From Paenibacillus brevis (GTDB lineage: Bacteria; Bacillota; Bacilli; Paenibacillales; Paenibacillaceae), in assembly GCF_018919145.1 (NCBI RefSeq), contig NZ_JAHLQJ010000019.1:1-64000 (forward strand): a DNA stretch of 64,000 bases, written 5' to 3'. The notes below the pieces were generated by a model. The model worked only from the letters and a program-made list of their open reading frames with translations, ran no database searches and was not told where the DNA came from. Below are positions 24,873-32,757 of this stretch, in pieces. Position 1 is the stretch's first letter. Every line of letters begins with the position of its first letter. The position numbers were made by a program, and so were the translations under genes.

Positions 24873-25397
24873 TTAATCACCTACTTTATCGGGTTTGTGC
24901 AGGCCATAGGGTGATAAATGAGCACGATCCGCAACTGTCGCCAGTTTCCCGCAGCATTCCAGAAGTGTTCTGTTGCTGCGGGACCGTATAATTCGGGCGA
25001 CCGACAAGCCGGCATTCAGGCACATCTGCAAGCCGGCCGGATTATCCGGGGCAACAAGGCACGTAATCTCGCCCAAGCGGGCAAGCTGACGCGAGAGCAG
25101 AGAGGAACCGATTCCGAGGTTCCGATAGAACGGATTTACAACGACAACGCTAACTCCCCTGCCCTGGTCAGTAAGGCAGGAGAGTCCGGCAAGCAGAGGT
25201 CCATCCTCTGTACGAATATGGGCAAACAGGAGAGAGGACCCTGGCGCAAGGAGCTTGCTTCGGGACAGCTTCATCAGTTGATGGTAGCTTTCGGCAGTCA
25301 ACCTTCCTCGGGTATATCTCTGGACAAAGGTCAGAAGCTGACCATGCTGCAGTTCCCAGTTCTCCCCTTCTTCCGGCTGCCATTCCTTGATCAGCAT
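24873..25397 (-). CDS. GNAT-family N-acetyltransferase
   Basis: 174 residues. The acetyl-CoA loop appears as VVVVNPFYRNLGIGSSLL (motif A, with the R/Q-x-x-G-x-G/A pattern relaxed to RNLGIG), followed by LVAPDNPAGLQMCLNAGL. The N-terminal third (LQHGQLLTFVQRYTRGRLTAESYHQLM) is unlike common GNATs. It lies inside the ATP-grasp run, 3 bases from the next gene, so it is very likely cotranscribed and may acetylate a product or surface group made by those proteins. Substrate unknown. Confidence 0.78.
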   Translation of the reverse strand: MLIKEWQPEEGENWELQHGQLLTFVQRYTRGRLTAESYHQLMKLSRSKLLAPGSSLLFAHIRTEDGPLLAGLSCLTDQGRGVSVVVVNPFYRNLGIGSSLLSRQLARLGEITCLVAPDNPAGLQMCLNAGLSVARIIRSRSNRTLLECCGKLATVADRAHLSPYGLHKPDKVGD

Positions 25398-25417
25398 GAG
25401 ATACCTCGTTTCCGGGA

Positions 25418-26533
25418 TTACAACTTCCCTTGTCTGTGTAAATAGTGGCTGTACTGAAATACACGCTCCAGTGACTTCTTGCGGATATGTGGTTCATCGA
25501 ATTTCATTGGCTTGGCATTGGCTTCAAAGAACCAAATTTTTCCTTCCGTATCGATCCCCAAGTCCATCGACATCTCTCCGAGCTGATTCCTGGAAGCCTT
25601 CTCGATCTGTTTGGCGATGAGCACGGCGCTTGTTTTCAACCGATTCATAAGATAGCCTGTTGTTTCTTGACCGAAGGCGGGGATGAGCAGTTTCTCCGGA
25701 TCCTCGACGCTGCCTCCTTGGGGAACGTGGGTTGTAATCCGATGATATCCAGCCAGGCGGGCCCCTATGCCGGTGACAAGCCAGGTCCCCTTTCCGTTCT
25801 TTTGCACAAGCGTGCGCAGGTCGAACTGGCGTCCGTTATAAGAGGCCAGCTCGATGGCCTGCTGAACGATATACGGCGTCTTTTCAGTTTCGCGCTTGAT
25901 CCTTTTCCAGAGCAGTGTGAGCTTGCCGGTTCTGTATACAATATTGCGCTGCTTGACTCCCTGAATGGTAAGGCGGTAAGCCTTCTTCTCGTTCTCGTCG
26001 ATCTGAAGCAGCATAATTCCCTTTCCGGCTTTTCCGCTCTCGGGCTTCAGATAGAGACTGCGGTACTCAAGCAGCATTTCTTCCAGCGAGTGCGGAGAGC
26101 GCAGCCGTCTTGTTCTTGGCACCAAGGTGCGGGTACTGTGATTTTTTTTAAGCCAATCGAACAGCACCCATTTATTGAAGAAATACGGGTTGAACAAATG
26201 AATGTCGGCATGTCTCAGGCAGGCAGCTATTTTTTTCCGGACAGAGGGTCTTTTCTCATCCTCACGCTCAGGGATCCGGTTGTAGATTACCTGAGGAAGC
26301 GGGAACCATTGCCGCTTCCATTCCTTTTCTTCCGGGTTGTATCCGTACCCTCTGACCCGGCTTGCTGACAGCTTAAGATCCTTGACAGTCAATACATAGA
26401 CCGGGAAATCCAACTCTCTGCCTGTACGGAGAAGATCCCGGAAGTTAGCTCGGTTGCCGCGGAATTGCTCCACCTTATCTTCAATCGTCAGCACCGCTAC
26501 GACGGGCTTCTGATCACCTGAAATCTGGTTCAT
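25418..26533 (-). CDS. YheC/YheD-family endospore coat-associated protein, short form (ATP-grasp)
   Basis: 371 residues. The ATP-grasp loop is KPESGKAGKGIMLL and the metal site MSMDLGIDTEGKIWFFEANAKP. The N-terminal part (VAVLTIEDKVEQFRGNRANF) replaces the one seen in the other short forms and is more diverged. The start overlaps the stop of the upstream long form by one base (TGATG), with GGAGGG 7 bases before it, so translation is probably coupled. Likely expressed in sporulation by analogy with B. subtilis yheC. Confidence 0.83.
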   Translation of the reverse strand: MNQISGDQKPVVAVLTIEDKVEQFRGNRANFRDLLRTGRELDFPVYVLTVKDLKLSASRVRGYGYNPEEKEWKRQWFPLPQVIYNRIPEREDEKRPSVRKKIAACLRHADIHLFNPYFFNKWVLFDWLKKNHSTRTLVPRTRRLRSPHSLEEMLLEYRSLYLKPESGKAGKGIMLLQIDENEKKAYRLTIQGVKQRNIVYRTGKLTLLWKRIKRETEKTPYIVQQAIELASYNGRQFDLRTLVQKNGKGTWLVTGIGARLAGYHRITTHVPQGGSVEDPEKLLIPAFGQETTGYLMNRLKTSAVLIAKQIEKASRNQLGEMSMDLGIDTEGKIWFFEANAKPMKFDEPHIRKKSLERVFQYSHYLHRQGKL

Positions 26534-27906
26534 CAGGCTTCCCTCCTCCGAAATTTACTGAGGTATAAACAATGTTCAAGGATATGCTCCACTGATGCTC
26601 TCCCTTCAGCCCGGAGGGAGGGGTGCTTGAAGATCGATCTTCCCGGCTTGGCGTTCGCTTCGAACATCCAGATTTTCTCTTCCTTGTCGATCCCGATATC
26701 AAACCCGATCTCGCCGATCAGGTGTTGGTGATGAATCTCAATGGCTTCGGCTAGGGTGATCGCAACTGATTTGGCATTCCTCAGTACTTCCTCCGCTCTT
26801 GGACCGAAGGTGCGGCTAAGCGCCTGTTCAGGAGTCAGCAGGGATCCGCCGTTTTTCAGGTGAGTTGTGACACTGCCCTTGCCTGCTTTCTTGGCTCCGA
26901 TACCCACGACGACCCATTGATTGCGCCCGTTCTTGTGCATATGGAAGCGAAAATCGATCGGACAGCTATCAATTTCGATCAGCCTGATTCCCTGCTGGGC
27001 AACATAACCTTGAAGCGCCCGGCCATGTCTAGCCTGCAGGGTACGCATCAGACTGGGAAAGCTGCTGAAGCGAAGCAGCACATTCCTTCCCTGCTTACGG
27101 TATCTGGCATAGTAGCCGTTCTTGGTCTGCTTCGATAAACGGTAAATTCCATTGCCCAAGCTTCCGTTATTCGGCTTATAGTAAATCAGGGAATGCCTGT
27201 CGAGCAGGTCCCGAATCTGCTCCGGAGAAGGGTTCATGATGGACTCCGGAACATACCGGTTAACGATCTGATCCTTCTCCAGCATGCGATATACATCGGA
27301 CTTATTGAAGAAGCTCCAATTAAAGAACGGAATCCGGCGGCGTATGAATCGTTCCCGTAATTGGGTGATCGAATTGGATACTTCCGCACGGCGGCTGGGA
27401 AGCCGGTTGTATACCACATCCGGAAGAGGCACTCTCTTGCGGGTGAAATTTCCGGCTTCATTCAGGAAAAATCCGTTCACTGATTCATCTTCCCAATTAA
27501 TATCTCTTGGAGTAAACGCAAAAATATAAGATTGCTTGCTGCCATAACGCAGCAGTTGCTTGATGAATCCGGTTCTGGAGCCGAATGGGCTGCTTGCCGA
27601 GGAGGTAGGGCCGTCAGAGAGAACGCCGATAAGCGGTCCGATCTGAACTTCTCCCTCCTGAAGGCTGCGCAGAAAGACGCCGCCGGCTTTCGGAATCCGC
27701 ATCTCCCTGCGAATCCCGGATGCGAGATACAGATGCTTTCCCGCTTTGTTAATCGGCTTGATTACTGCGGGAACCCGCTCACCGCCAAACTTGAGATGAA
27801 CCGATTTTTTCCCCGACAGCTTCAAGTTTTTCATCAAGGATCCGGACACGTAGACGACCCTCTGGGGCTGCTGCGTGAAATGGACGTTGCAAAAAGTCAA
27901 ACTCAT
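26533..27906 (-). CDS. YheC/YheD-family endospore coat-associated protein, long form (ATP-grasp)
   Basis: 457 residues, close to B. subtilis YheD. An N-terminal beta-rich extension of about 90 residues (VHLKFGGERVPAVIKPI...) precedes IGPLIGVLSDGP and the ATP-grasp domain with KPNNGSLGNGIYRL and GFDIGIDKEEKIWMFEANAKPGRSIF. TAGGAGGAAAAATTC precedes the ATG. Second long form of the run. The role in the spore is unknown beyond coat association in Bacillus. Confidence 0.85.
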   Translation of the reverse strand: MSLTFCNVHFTQQPQRVVYVSGSLMKNLKLSGKKSVHLKFGGERVPAVIKPINKAGKHLYLASGIRREMRIPKAGGVFLRSLQEGEVQIGPLIGVLSDGPTSSASSPFGSRTGFIKQLLRYGSKQSYIFAFTPRDINWEDESVNGFFLNEAGNFTRKRVPLPDVVYNRLPSRRAEVSNSITQLRERFIRRRIPFFNWSFFNKSDVYRMLEKDQIVNRYVPESIMNPSPEQIRDLLDRHSLIYYKPNNGSLGNGIYRLSKQTKNGYYARYRKQGRNVLLRFSSFPSLMRTLQARHGRALQGYVAQQGIRLIEIDSCPIDFRFHMHKNGRNQWVVVGIGAKKAGKGSVTTHLKNGGSLLTPEQALSRTFGPRAEEVLRNAKSVAITLAEAIEIHHQHLIGEIGFDIGIDKEEKIWMFEANAKPGRSIFKHPSLRAEGRASVEHILEHCLYLSKFRRREA

Positions 27907-27942
27907 GAATTTTTCCTCCTAAAAAAGTCTTACGTGCCTTAT

Positions 27943-29055
27943 TCAAGGTTTGCTCAGCAGCAAATAACGGGCATATAAAATCGGATTTTCGAAGCTCTTT
28001 CTGGCGCTGACGGCATCCCCGATCCGGAAGAAGGAAGAACGGCCAGGCTTCGAATTGGTCTCCAGCACCCAGACCTTCCCCGACCGGTCGACTCCGAAAT
28101 CGATGCCAAGCTCCGCCAGCCGGCCAAAGCGGGATTCCAGACAGACCGGGATCTTCCCGGATAATTCACGGACCGTGTCTGCAATCCGGCTTCCCGGGCC
28201 AATACCGAATTCGGAGCGAAGGAACGACTCCGCCTCCCGGGGGACTCCCCCTCCGTGCAGATTAGAGGTGAGCGTCTCTTTGGCACCTATCCTGGCAGCC
28301 ATTCCGGTGAGCTCCCAGCAGCCCTGGGCATTTTTCTGCATCAAAGCACGAATGTCAAACGGCTCTTTGCCGGAAGTTACGAGTTCAAGATAGGCTTGCA
28401 TAATATAGGGGCGGTTCGCGATAAAGGAATGGATCCAGTTCAAGCCTTCCTGCCGGGAGTGAAACTGCCTGTGAAGAATCTGATTTTGCCCGTCCCTCCC
28501 GGTTAACAATAGCTTTTCAGATGAGGATGGGCTGATGATATGCAAGGTTCGTTTGCCATGCGTACCATGCTGAGGCTTCAGGAAGGCTTCTCCCTGATGT
28601 GAATCGAGCCACAGCTCCAATTGACTCTCTGTGCGGTATGGCAAAGTATCGGGCAAGTACGGGACCAGCTCGGGACATCCAAGCAAGGCCCGGTGAACGT
28701 TCCACTTTCCCGAGAGACCACGGGTCAGATAGCTGAATTGATGAACACCAGCTAGCCGTTTCATGGCAATGTGCTTGCGATGAAGTGTTCTTCGATCGTA
28801 CGAGAAGCAGCGATCATAGACGATGTCAGGCGGTGCATACATCCTCTGCTGCCAGCTCCCGTTCTCGAAGCAGAATCCCCGGATCGAGGATTGGCCGGCA
28901 CTGACCGAAGAGGGGGTGAACACATAGACCTTCATCCCGCGGCGTTGACCGATCAGACACAGCCTTCTGCAAAAATCCGCTTCTGAGAAGGGAAGTATCC
29001 CGTCTGCTTCGCGTACCAGAATCCCAAGCATACCGCGGGCCCGCTTATTGATCAT
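27943..29055 (-). CDS. YheC/YheD-family endospore coat-associated protein, short form (ATP-grasp)
   Basis: 370 residues from ATG 29055, which is 8 bases from AGGAGG; the frame runs on to a GTG at 29064 that overlaps the ribosome site. The ATP-grasp loop reads KPQHGTHGKRTLHI, with Arg in place of the last Gly, so nucleotide binding may be altered. The acidic site LGIDFGVDRSGKVWVLETNSKPGR is intact. Starts 12 bases after the stop of the long form upstream. Confidence 0.82.
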   Translation of the reverse strand: MINKRARGMLGILVREADGILPFSEADFCRRLCLIGQRRGMKVYVFTPSSVSAGQSSIRGFCFENGSWQQRMYAPPDIVYDRCFSYDRRTLHRKHIAMKRLAGVHQFSYLTRGLSGKWNVHRALLGCPELVPYLPDTLPYRTESQLELWLDSHQGEAFLKPQHGTHGKRTLHIISPSSSEKLLLTGRDGQNQILHRQFHSRQEGLNWIHSFIANRPYIMQAYLELVTSGKEPFDIRALMQKNAQGCWELTGMAARIGAKETLTSNLHGGGVPREAESFLRSEFGIGPGSRIADTVRELSGKIPVCLESRFGRLAELGIDFGVDRSGKVWVLETNSKPGRSSFFRIGDAVSARKSFENPILYARYLLLSKP

Positions 29056-29067
29056 TCTAAGCACCTC

Positions 29068-30435
29068 CTAGAAGCCGGACAGATAGCGGGTATATTCAAC
29101 CACTTGCTTGACGGACGGACGGATCTTACCGACCCCGATGGGGGTATTGTCGTTCTTGGATGGTTTCGAGTTGACCTCCAGCAGCCAGATATGCCCGGCG
29201 TTGTCCACGGCCAGATCTATCCCGAGCTCGCCAAAGTGGGCGGGAATCTGATGGTCAACAGCGTCTGCAATATACAAGGCGGCCTTACGCAGCTTAGAAG
29301 GAATCGTCCCTTTCAAACCGGAGGGAAGCGAGGATTTGAGTACGGCTTCTTTGACTGTGCTCAAGGACCCGCCGCGAGCCAGATTGGAGACGAAATGATG
29401 GCCTCCCGCCGTTCTGGCAACAATAGAAGTGACATTCCAGTTTCCGGACAGGTTCTTCTGGACCAGAGCCCGAAAATCAATCGGTCTTCGATCTGCTTCA
29501 ATGAGAGAAAGCCCCTGCTGGATTTGATAGCGGGTAGCTTTCATTTTTCCGGATAATGCGGTATACAATTTGGCGAGACTGGGATAGACCTGCCGCCGGG
29601 TCCCTCCTACTTGGGCAGTCTGGGTCTGGAAGGCCCCTCCTTCCAGCCGCGATACCCGAATAATCCCTTTGCCAAGACTGCCTTTTATCGGCTTCAGAAA
29701 TACAACAGGATGCTTGGCGCACATGGCCTTGAGGGTTTGCAGACCTTGGAAGGCGTAGGATTCCGGCAAGTATTTCGAGATGCTGAAATCTCTGGAGAGC
29801 GCATCAAACACTTCTGTCTTATCCAGAAACTTTTCATTGAAAAAGTGGCTGCCATAGCGGGATTTTACTTCCTTCAGGAAATGCTGTACGCTAGGTTTAT
29901 TCTCCAGCTTTCTTGAGGTTAGACGGTTGTAAAATACATCGGCCGCCGGTACTTGGGACTTCTTCCATCCGTCTCCATAGACCCAGGCGGACACGCTCGA
30001 TGAATTTGCTCCGATCTGGTCCGTTGTGAAGAAGTAGACATATACGCCTTGGAGTTGGCAGGCATTGACGAGTTCCTTACAGAACATCGTAATAGGACCA
30101 AAGGGACGCTCCGGTGAATCCGGGTAGTCTTTGCTGATCAGCACACCAAGAAGCGGCCCGAATTGCAGGGTTGTCGAATGAGGACGGTAAGTCAGCCTCA
30201 GCGAAGCACGGGGCTGAACACCCATCTGAGCGGCAAGCTGCTGGCTGATCCGTATTCCGTCAAACTTAGCCAACGGTACGACTCTGACGGTTTGCCGGAG
30301 CGATCCGAATACCAGCTGCATGCGATGATGAACCGGTATTCGCCATTGCTTGATCAACTGATCACCGAGTACAACATAGTCGCTTTCAAGTAGGTTCGGA
30401 CTCATGATTTGGATTTTCAACTTTTTGGAGGGCAT
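29068..30435 (-). CDS. YheC/YheD-family endospore coat-associated protein, long form (ATP-grasp)
   Basis: 455 residues. The N-terminal extension (MPSKKLKIQIMSPNLLESDYVVLGDQLIKQW) and FGPLLGVLISKDYPDS match the YheD type. ATP-grasp residues lie in KPIKGSLGKGIIRV and LGIDLAVDNAGHIWLLEVNSKP. ATG 30435 has AAGGAGA 8 bases upstream on the minus strand; the frame continues to 30483 without a ribosome site. First gene of the run and divergent from yheB, with the promoters expected in 30436-30588. Confidence 0.85.
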   Translation of the reverse strand: MPSKKLKIQIMSPNLLESDYVVLGDQLIKQWRIPVHHRMQLVFGSLRQTVRVVPLAKFDGIRISQQLAAQMGVQPRASLRLTYRPHSTTLQFGPLLGVLISKDYPDSPERPFGPITMFCKELVNACQLQGVYVYFFTTDQIGANSSSVSAWVYGDGWKKSQVPAADVFYNRLTSRKLENKPSVQHFLKEVKSRYGSHFFNEKFLDKTEVFDALSRDFSISKYLPESYAFQGLQTLKAMCAKHPVVFLKPIKGSLGKGIIRVSRLEGGAFQTQTAQVGGTRRQVYPSLAKLYTALSGKMKATRYQIQQGLSLIEADRRPIDFRALVQKNLSGNWNVTSIVARTAGGHHFVSNLARGGSLSTVKEAVLKSSLPSGLKGTIPSKLRKAALYIADAVDHQIPAHFGELGIDLAVDNAGHIWLLEVNSKPSKNDNTPIGVGKIRPSVKQVVEYTRYLSGF

Positions 30436-30588
30436 GAAGCGGATCTCCTTCCAAGCCTGTGGCTTGATGGTCTTGGATACCAATTAGTTCATCTGCATAA
30501 GCGCATGTAATGCATCATATGAGAACCCGGAACCCTTGGTGATTACCCATGGGCCATTTGCCGGGGAGCATGAAGGAGGTAGTTCAAG

Positions 30589-31752
30589 GTGGACGACTGG
30601 CTGTATGTGCTCGTAACGGTAGCCGTCGCCGGATTTGTAGGCGGAATCACTAACCATTACGCGATTAAAATGTTGTTTCACCCCCGAAGAGCCGTGTATA
30701 TTGGCAAGTGGCATGTCCCCTTTACGCCTGGCTTGATCCCTAAAAGACGAGATGATATCGCAAAATCCCTGGGGAAAGTAGTTGCCGAATATCTGGTTAC
30801 ACCCGAAGGGATTCAGGAGTTTCTGCTGCGCCCTTCGTTTCGAGCGCAAGCAGAGGAGCGGATAAAGCAAGCATTCTTCCAGCTTGCCGATAGCCAATCG
30901 ACGGTCCGGGAGATATTGCTGCGCTGGATCACAGAGGAAAAATGGGAATCGCTCAAGCTGGAAGTGTCTGATGCAGGAAGATCAGCCGCCAGCCGGGCAT
31001 TGAGAGCATTATGGGAGAAGCAAGACTTGGGCTCCCGTCAACTTAAGGCTGTTGTGCCGGGATGGACGGAGGAGAACCGCAAGCGTTGGAGCGGGAAGGC
31101 AGCTGAGATCGTAATCCGTTCACTTGAGGATGAACTGCTGTCATCAGCGGGGCAGAAGCTGCTGACGAAGCTGGCCGGGGAACTGGTGGACAAAACAGGC
31201 GGGTTTCTCGGGGCGATGGCGGCAATCTTCGTGGATGAAGATAAGCTGGTACGCAAGCTGACACCGGTGCTGCTGCGTACCCTTCATGGAAAAGAGCTGG
31301 AAGGTCAATTGGTTGCCCTGATCAGTGATAAGCTGGAGCAATTCGGTGAACAGCAGACCGGTGAGCTGCTGGAGCTTATCATGGAACGGGAACCGTTGGA
31401 CTGGCTGAATGAACAAAGTGAACGGCTGCCGGTGGAAGGATGGATTCGCTCAATTGAACAGTTCGAGGTGGGACAACTGATCGATCCTTGGAAGGAAAAG
31501 GCCGATAGATGGATTCCTTCTATTACCGGGAAGGCCATTGAACTGATTGGCGGGCTCCTTCCTGCTGCTTTTCAAGCGGTCCGGCTTCCGTCCCTGGTGC
31601 AGGAACAGGTCGAGAAGTTCCCGATCGAGCGGTTGGAGGAGATCATTCTTAGCTTATCCGGCAAGGAATTCAGAGCCATTACGTGGCTTGGCGTGCTGCT
31701 GGGCGGGATGATCGGTCTGATTCAGGCACTGTTCATTATTTGGACGAGGTAA
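30589..31752 (+). CDS. yheB: DUF445 membrane protein YheB
   Basis: 387 residues, GTG start with AAGGAGGT 8 bases upstream. A transmembrane segment at the N-terminus (LYVLVTVAVAGFVGGITNHYAIKMLF, whose second half is the DUF445 signature) and one at the C-terminus (AITWLGVLLGGMIGLIQALFII) frame a long helical region. The glycine and GITNHYAIKMLFHP run identifies the family. B. subtilis yheB lies next to yheA, yheC and yheD, as here. Function unknown. Confidence 0.87.
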   Translation: MDDWLYVLVTVAVAGFVGGITNHYAIKMLFHPRRAVYIGKWHVPFTPGLIPKRRDDIAKSLGKVVAEYLVTPEGIQEFLLRPSFRAQAEERIKQAFFQLADSQSTVREILLRWITEEKWESLKLEVSDAGRSAASRALRALWEKQDLGSRQLKAVVPGWTEENRKRWSGKAAEIVIRSLEDELLSSAGQKLLTKLAGELVDKTGGFLGAMAAIFVDEDKLVRKLTPVLLRTLHGKELEGQLVALISDKLEQFGEQQTGELLELIMEREPLDWLNEQSERLPVEGWIRSIEQFEVGQLIDPWKEKADRWIPSITGKAIELIGGLLPAAFQAVRLPSLVQEQVEKFPIERLEEIILSLSGKEFRAITWLGVLLGGMIGLIQALFIIWTR

Positions 31753-31803
31753 GGACTAACAAAGAACAAGGAACAGAAGAACAATTTGAAAGGATGAACG
31801 GCA

Positions 31804-32148
31804 ATGAATATTTATGACAAGGCAAATGAATTGGCGAAGGCACTTCGTGAGAGCAAGGAAGTTGAGGATGTTGAGTCAGCCATGAAGCTGGTAGAGGCGG
31901 ATCCTGAAAGCAAGAAAATGCTTGATGATTTTCGCACCCGGCAAAATGAGCTTCAACAGATGATGATGGCGGGAAATATGCCTTCACAAGAAGAAATGGA
32001 GACGATGGAGAAGCGATTTGAGGTGCTCAGCATGAACCTTGGGATTCGCAGACTGTTTGAAGCCGAACGCCGGCTGAGTGTGGCGATTCAAGATATTAAT
32101 AAAATTATTACGGACAGCCTCCAGCATTTATACGGAACCCAAATGTAA
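31804..32148 (+). CDS. yheA: YlbF/YmcA-family protein YheA
   Basis: 114 residues, almost wholly helical and acidic (KANELAKALRESKEVEDVESAMKLVEADPESKKMLDDFR), typical of the YlbF/YmcA group. YlbF and YmcA help RNase Y-dependent mRNA processing in B. subtilis; the role of YheA is not established. It follows yheB by 51 bases with GAAAGGA upstream, and the pair keeps the B. subtilis gene order. Confidence 0.87.
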   Translation: MNIYDKANELAKALRESKEVEDVESAMKLVEADPESKKMLDDFRTRQNELQQMMMAGNMPSQEEMETMEKRFEVLSMNLGIRRLFEAERRLSVAIQDINKIITDSLQHLYGTQM

Positions 32149-32152
32149 TATT

Positions 32153-32331
32153 GCGAGTTCAAAAAGTCAGGTTTTTAGCACCGAGAAGGTTGGGAGGACC
32201 CGAAGAAGGAGGAACGGAGTGTAGGAGAACCCTGCATGAGTACCGGACTTCTAGGGTGAACGCAAGATTCGAAGTCGAATCAACCTCTTGGAATACTTCG
32301 TGATCAAAAGATGACTTTTTGAACTACCTCT
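32153..32331 (+). repeat. Interspersed repeat family A, copy 2
   Basis: Ends GTTCAAAAAGTCA and TGACTTTTTGAAC are a 13-base perfect inverted repeat. The core (GCACCGAGAAGGTTGGGAGG...GATTCGAAGTCGAATC...CTTCGTGATCAAAAG) aligns along its whole length with the minus strand of copy 1 and with copy 3. It directly follows yheA and has no open frame. Confidence 0.88.
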
Positions 32332-32404
32332 AATATTCATATTATCAAAGCATCCTTCATAGAGTAGAAATATAGATTCGATGAAGAAGGAGCTGCTGTT
32401 TAAT

Positions 32405-32698
32405 ATGAAGACGGTAAAGAAGCCAAATAAACTCAAGCATTTCATGTATCTGATTATCGCGCTTGCCATGCTGGTATATGCCTTGCCGATGATATCCTTC
32501 GAGCCGGGAACCGGCTGGATTTCCGCCTTTGGTGCTGTGTGGGCGTTATTTGCTTTCCTAGTCATTGGAGCGCATCTGCATTTTATTCTCGGCGTCAACG
32601 AAGAGAAACAGCAAAAGCTCGAGGAGGTACGCCGGGCCAAATACCGGGAATGGGAGAGCAAGTGGCTGCAGGAAGGCAAGCAGAAACAGAGCATGTGA
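32405..32698 (+). CDS. Small membrane protein of unknown function
   Basis: 97 residues with two transmembrane segments (FMYLIIALAMLVYALPMISF and WISAFGAVWALFAFLVIGAHL) and a charged helical C-terminus (EEKQQKLEEVRRAKYREWESKW). AAGGAG lies 12 bases before ATG 32405; an upstream in-frame ATG at 32381 has no ribosome site. I do not recognise the family. It stands alone, with a repeat on one side and a shared terminator on the other. Confidence 0.7.
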   Translation: MKTVKKPNKLKHFMYLIIALAMLVYALPMISFEPGTGWISAFGAVWALFAFLVIGAHLHFILGVNEEKQQKLEEVRRAKYREWESKWLQEGKQKQSM

Positions 32699-32713
32699 GA
32701 GCGGAAGAGGATG

Positions 32714-32757
32714 AAAAAGACGGACCCGGAATAAGCATAAGCGGGCCCGTCTTTTTT
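32714..32757. terminator. Terminator between the small membrane protein gene and cotH
   Basis: AAAAAGACGGACCCG and CGGGCCCGTCTTTTTT form a strong stem usable in both directions. Its end touches the stop codon of cotH. Confidence 0.9.
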
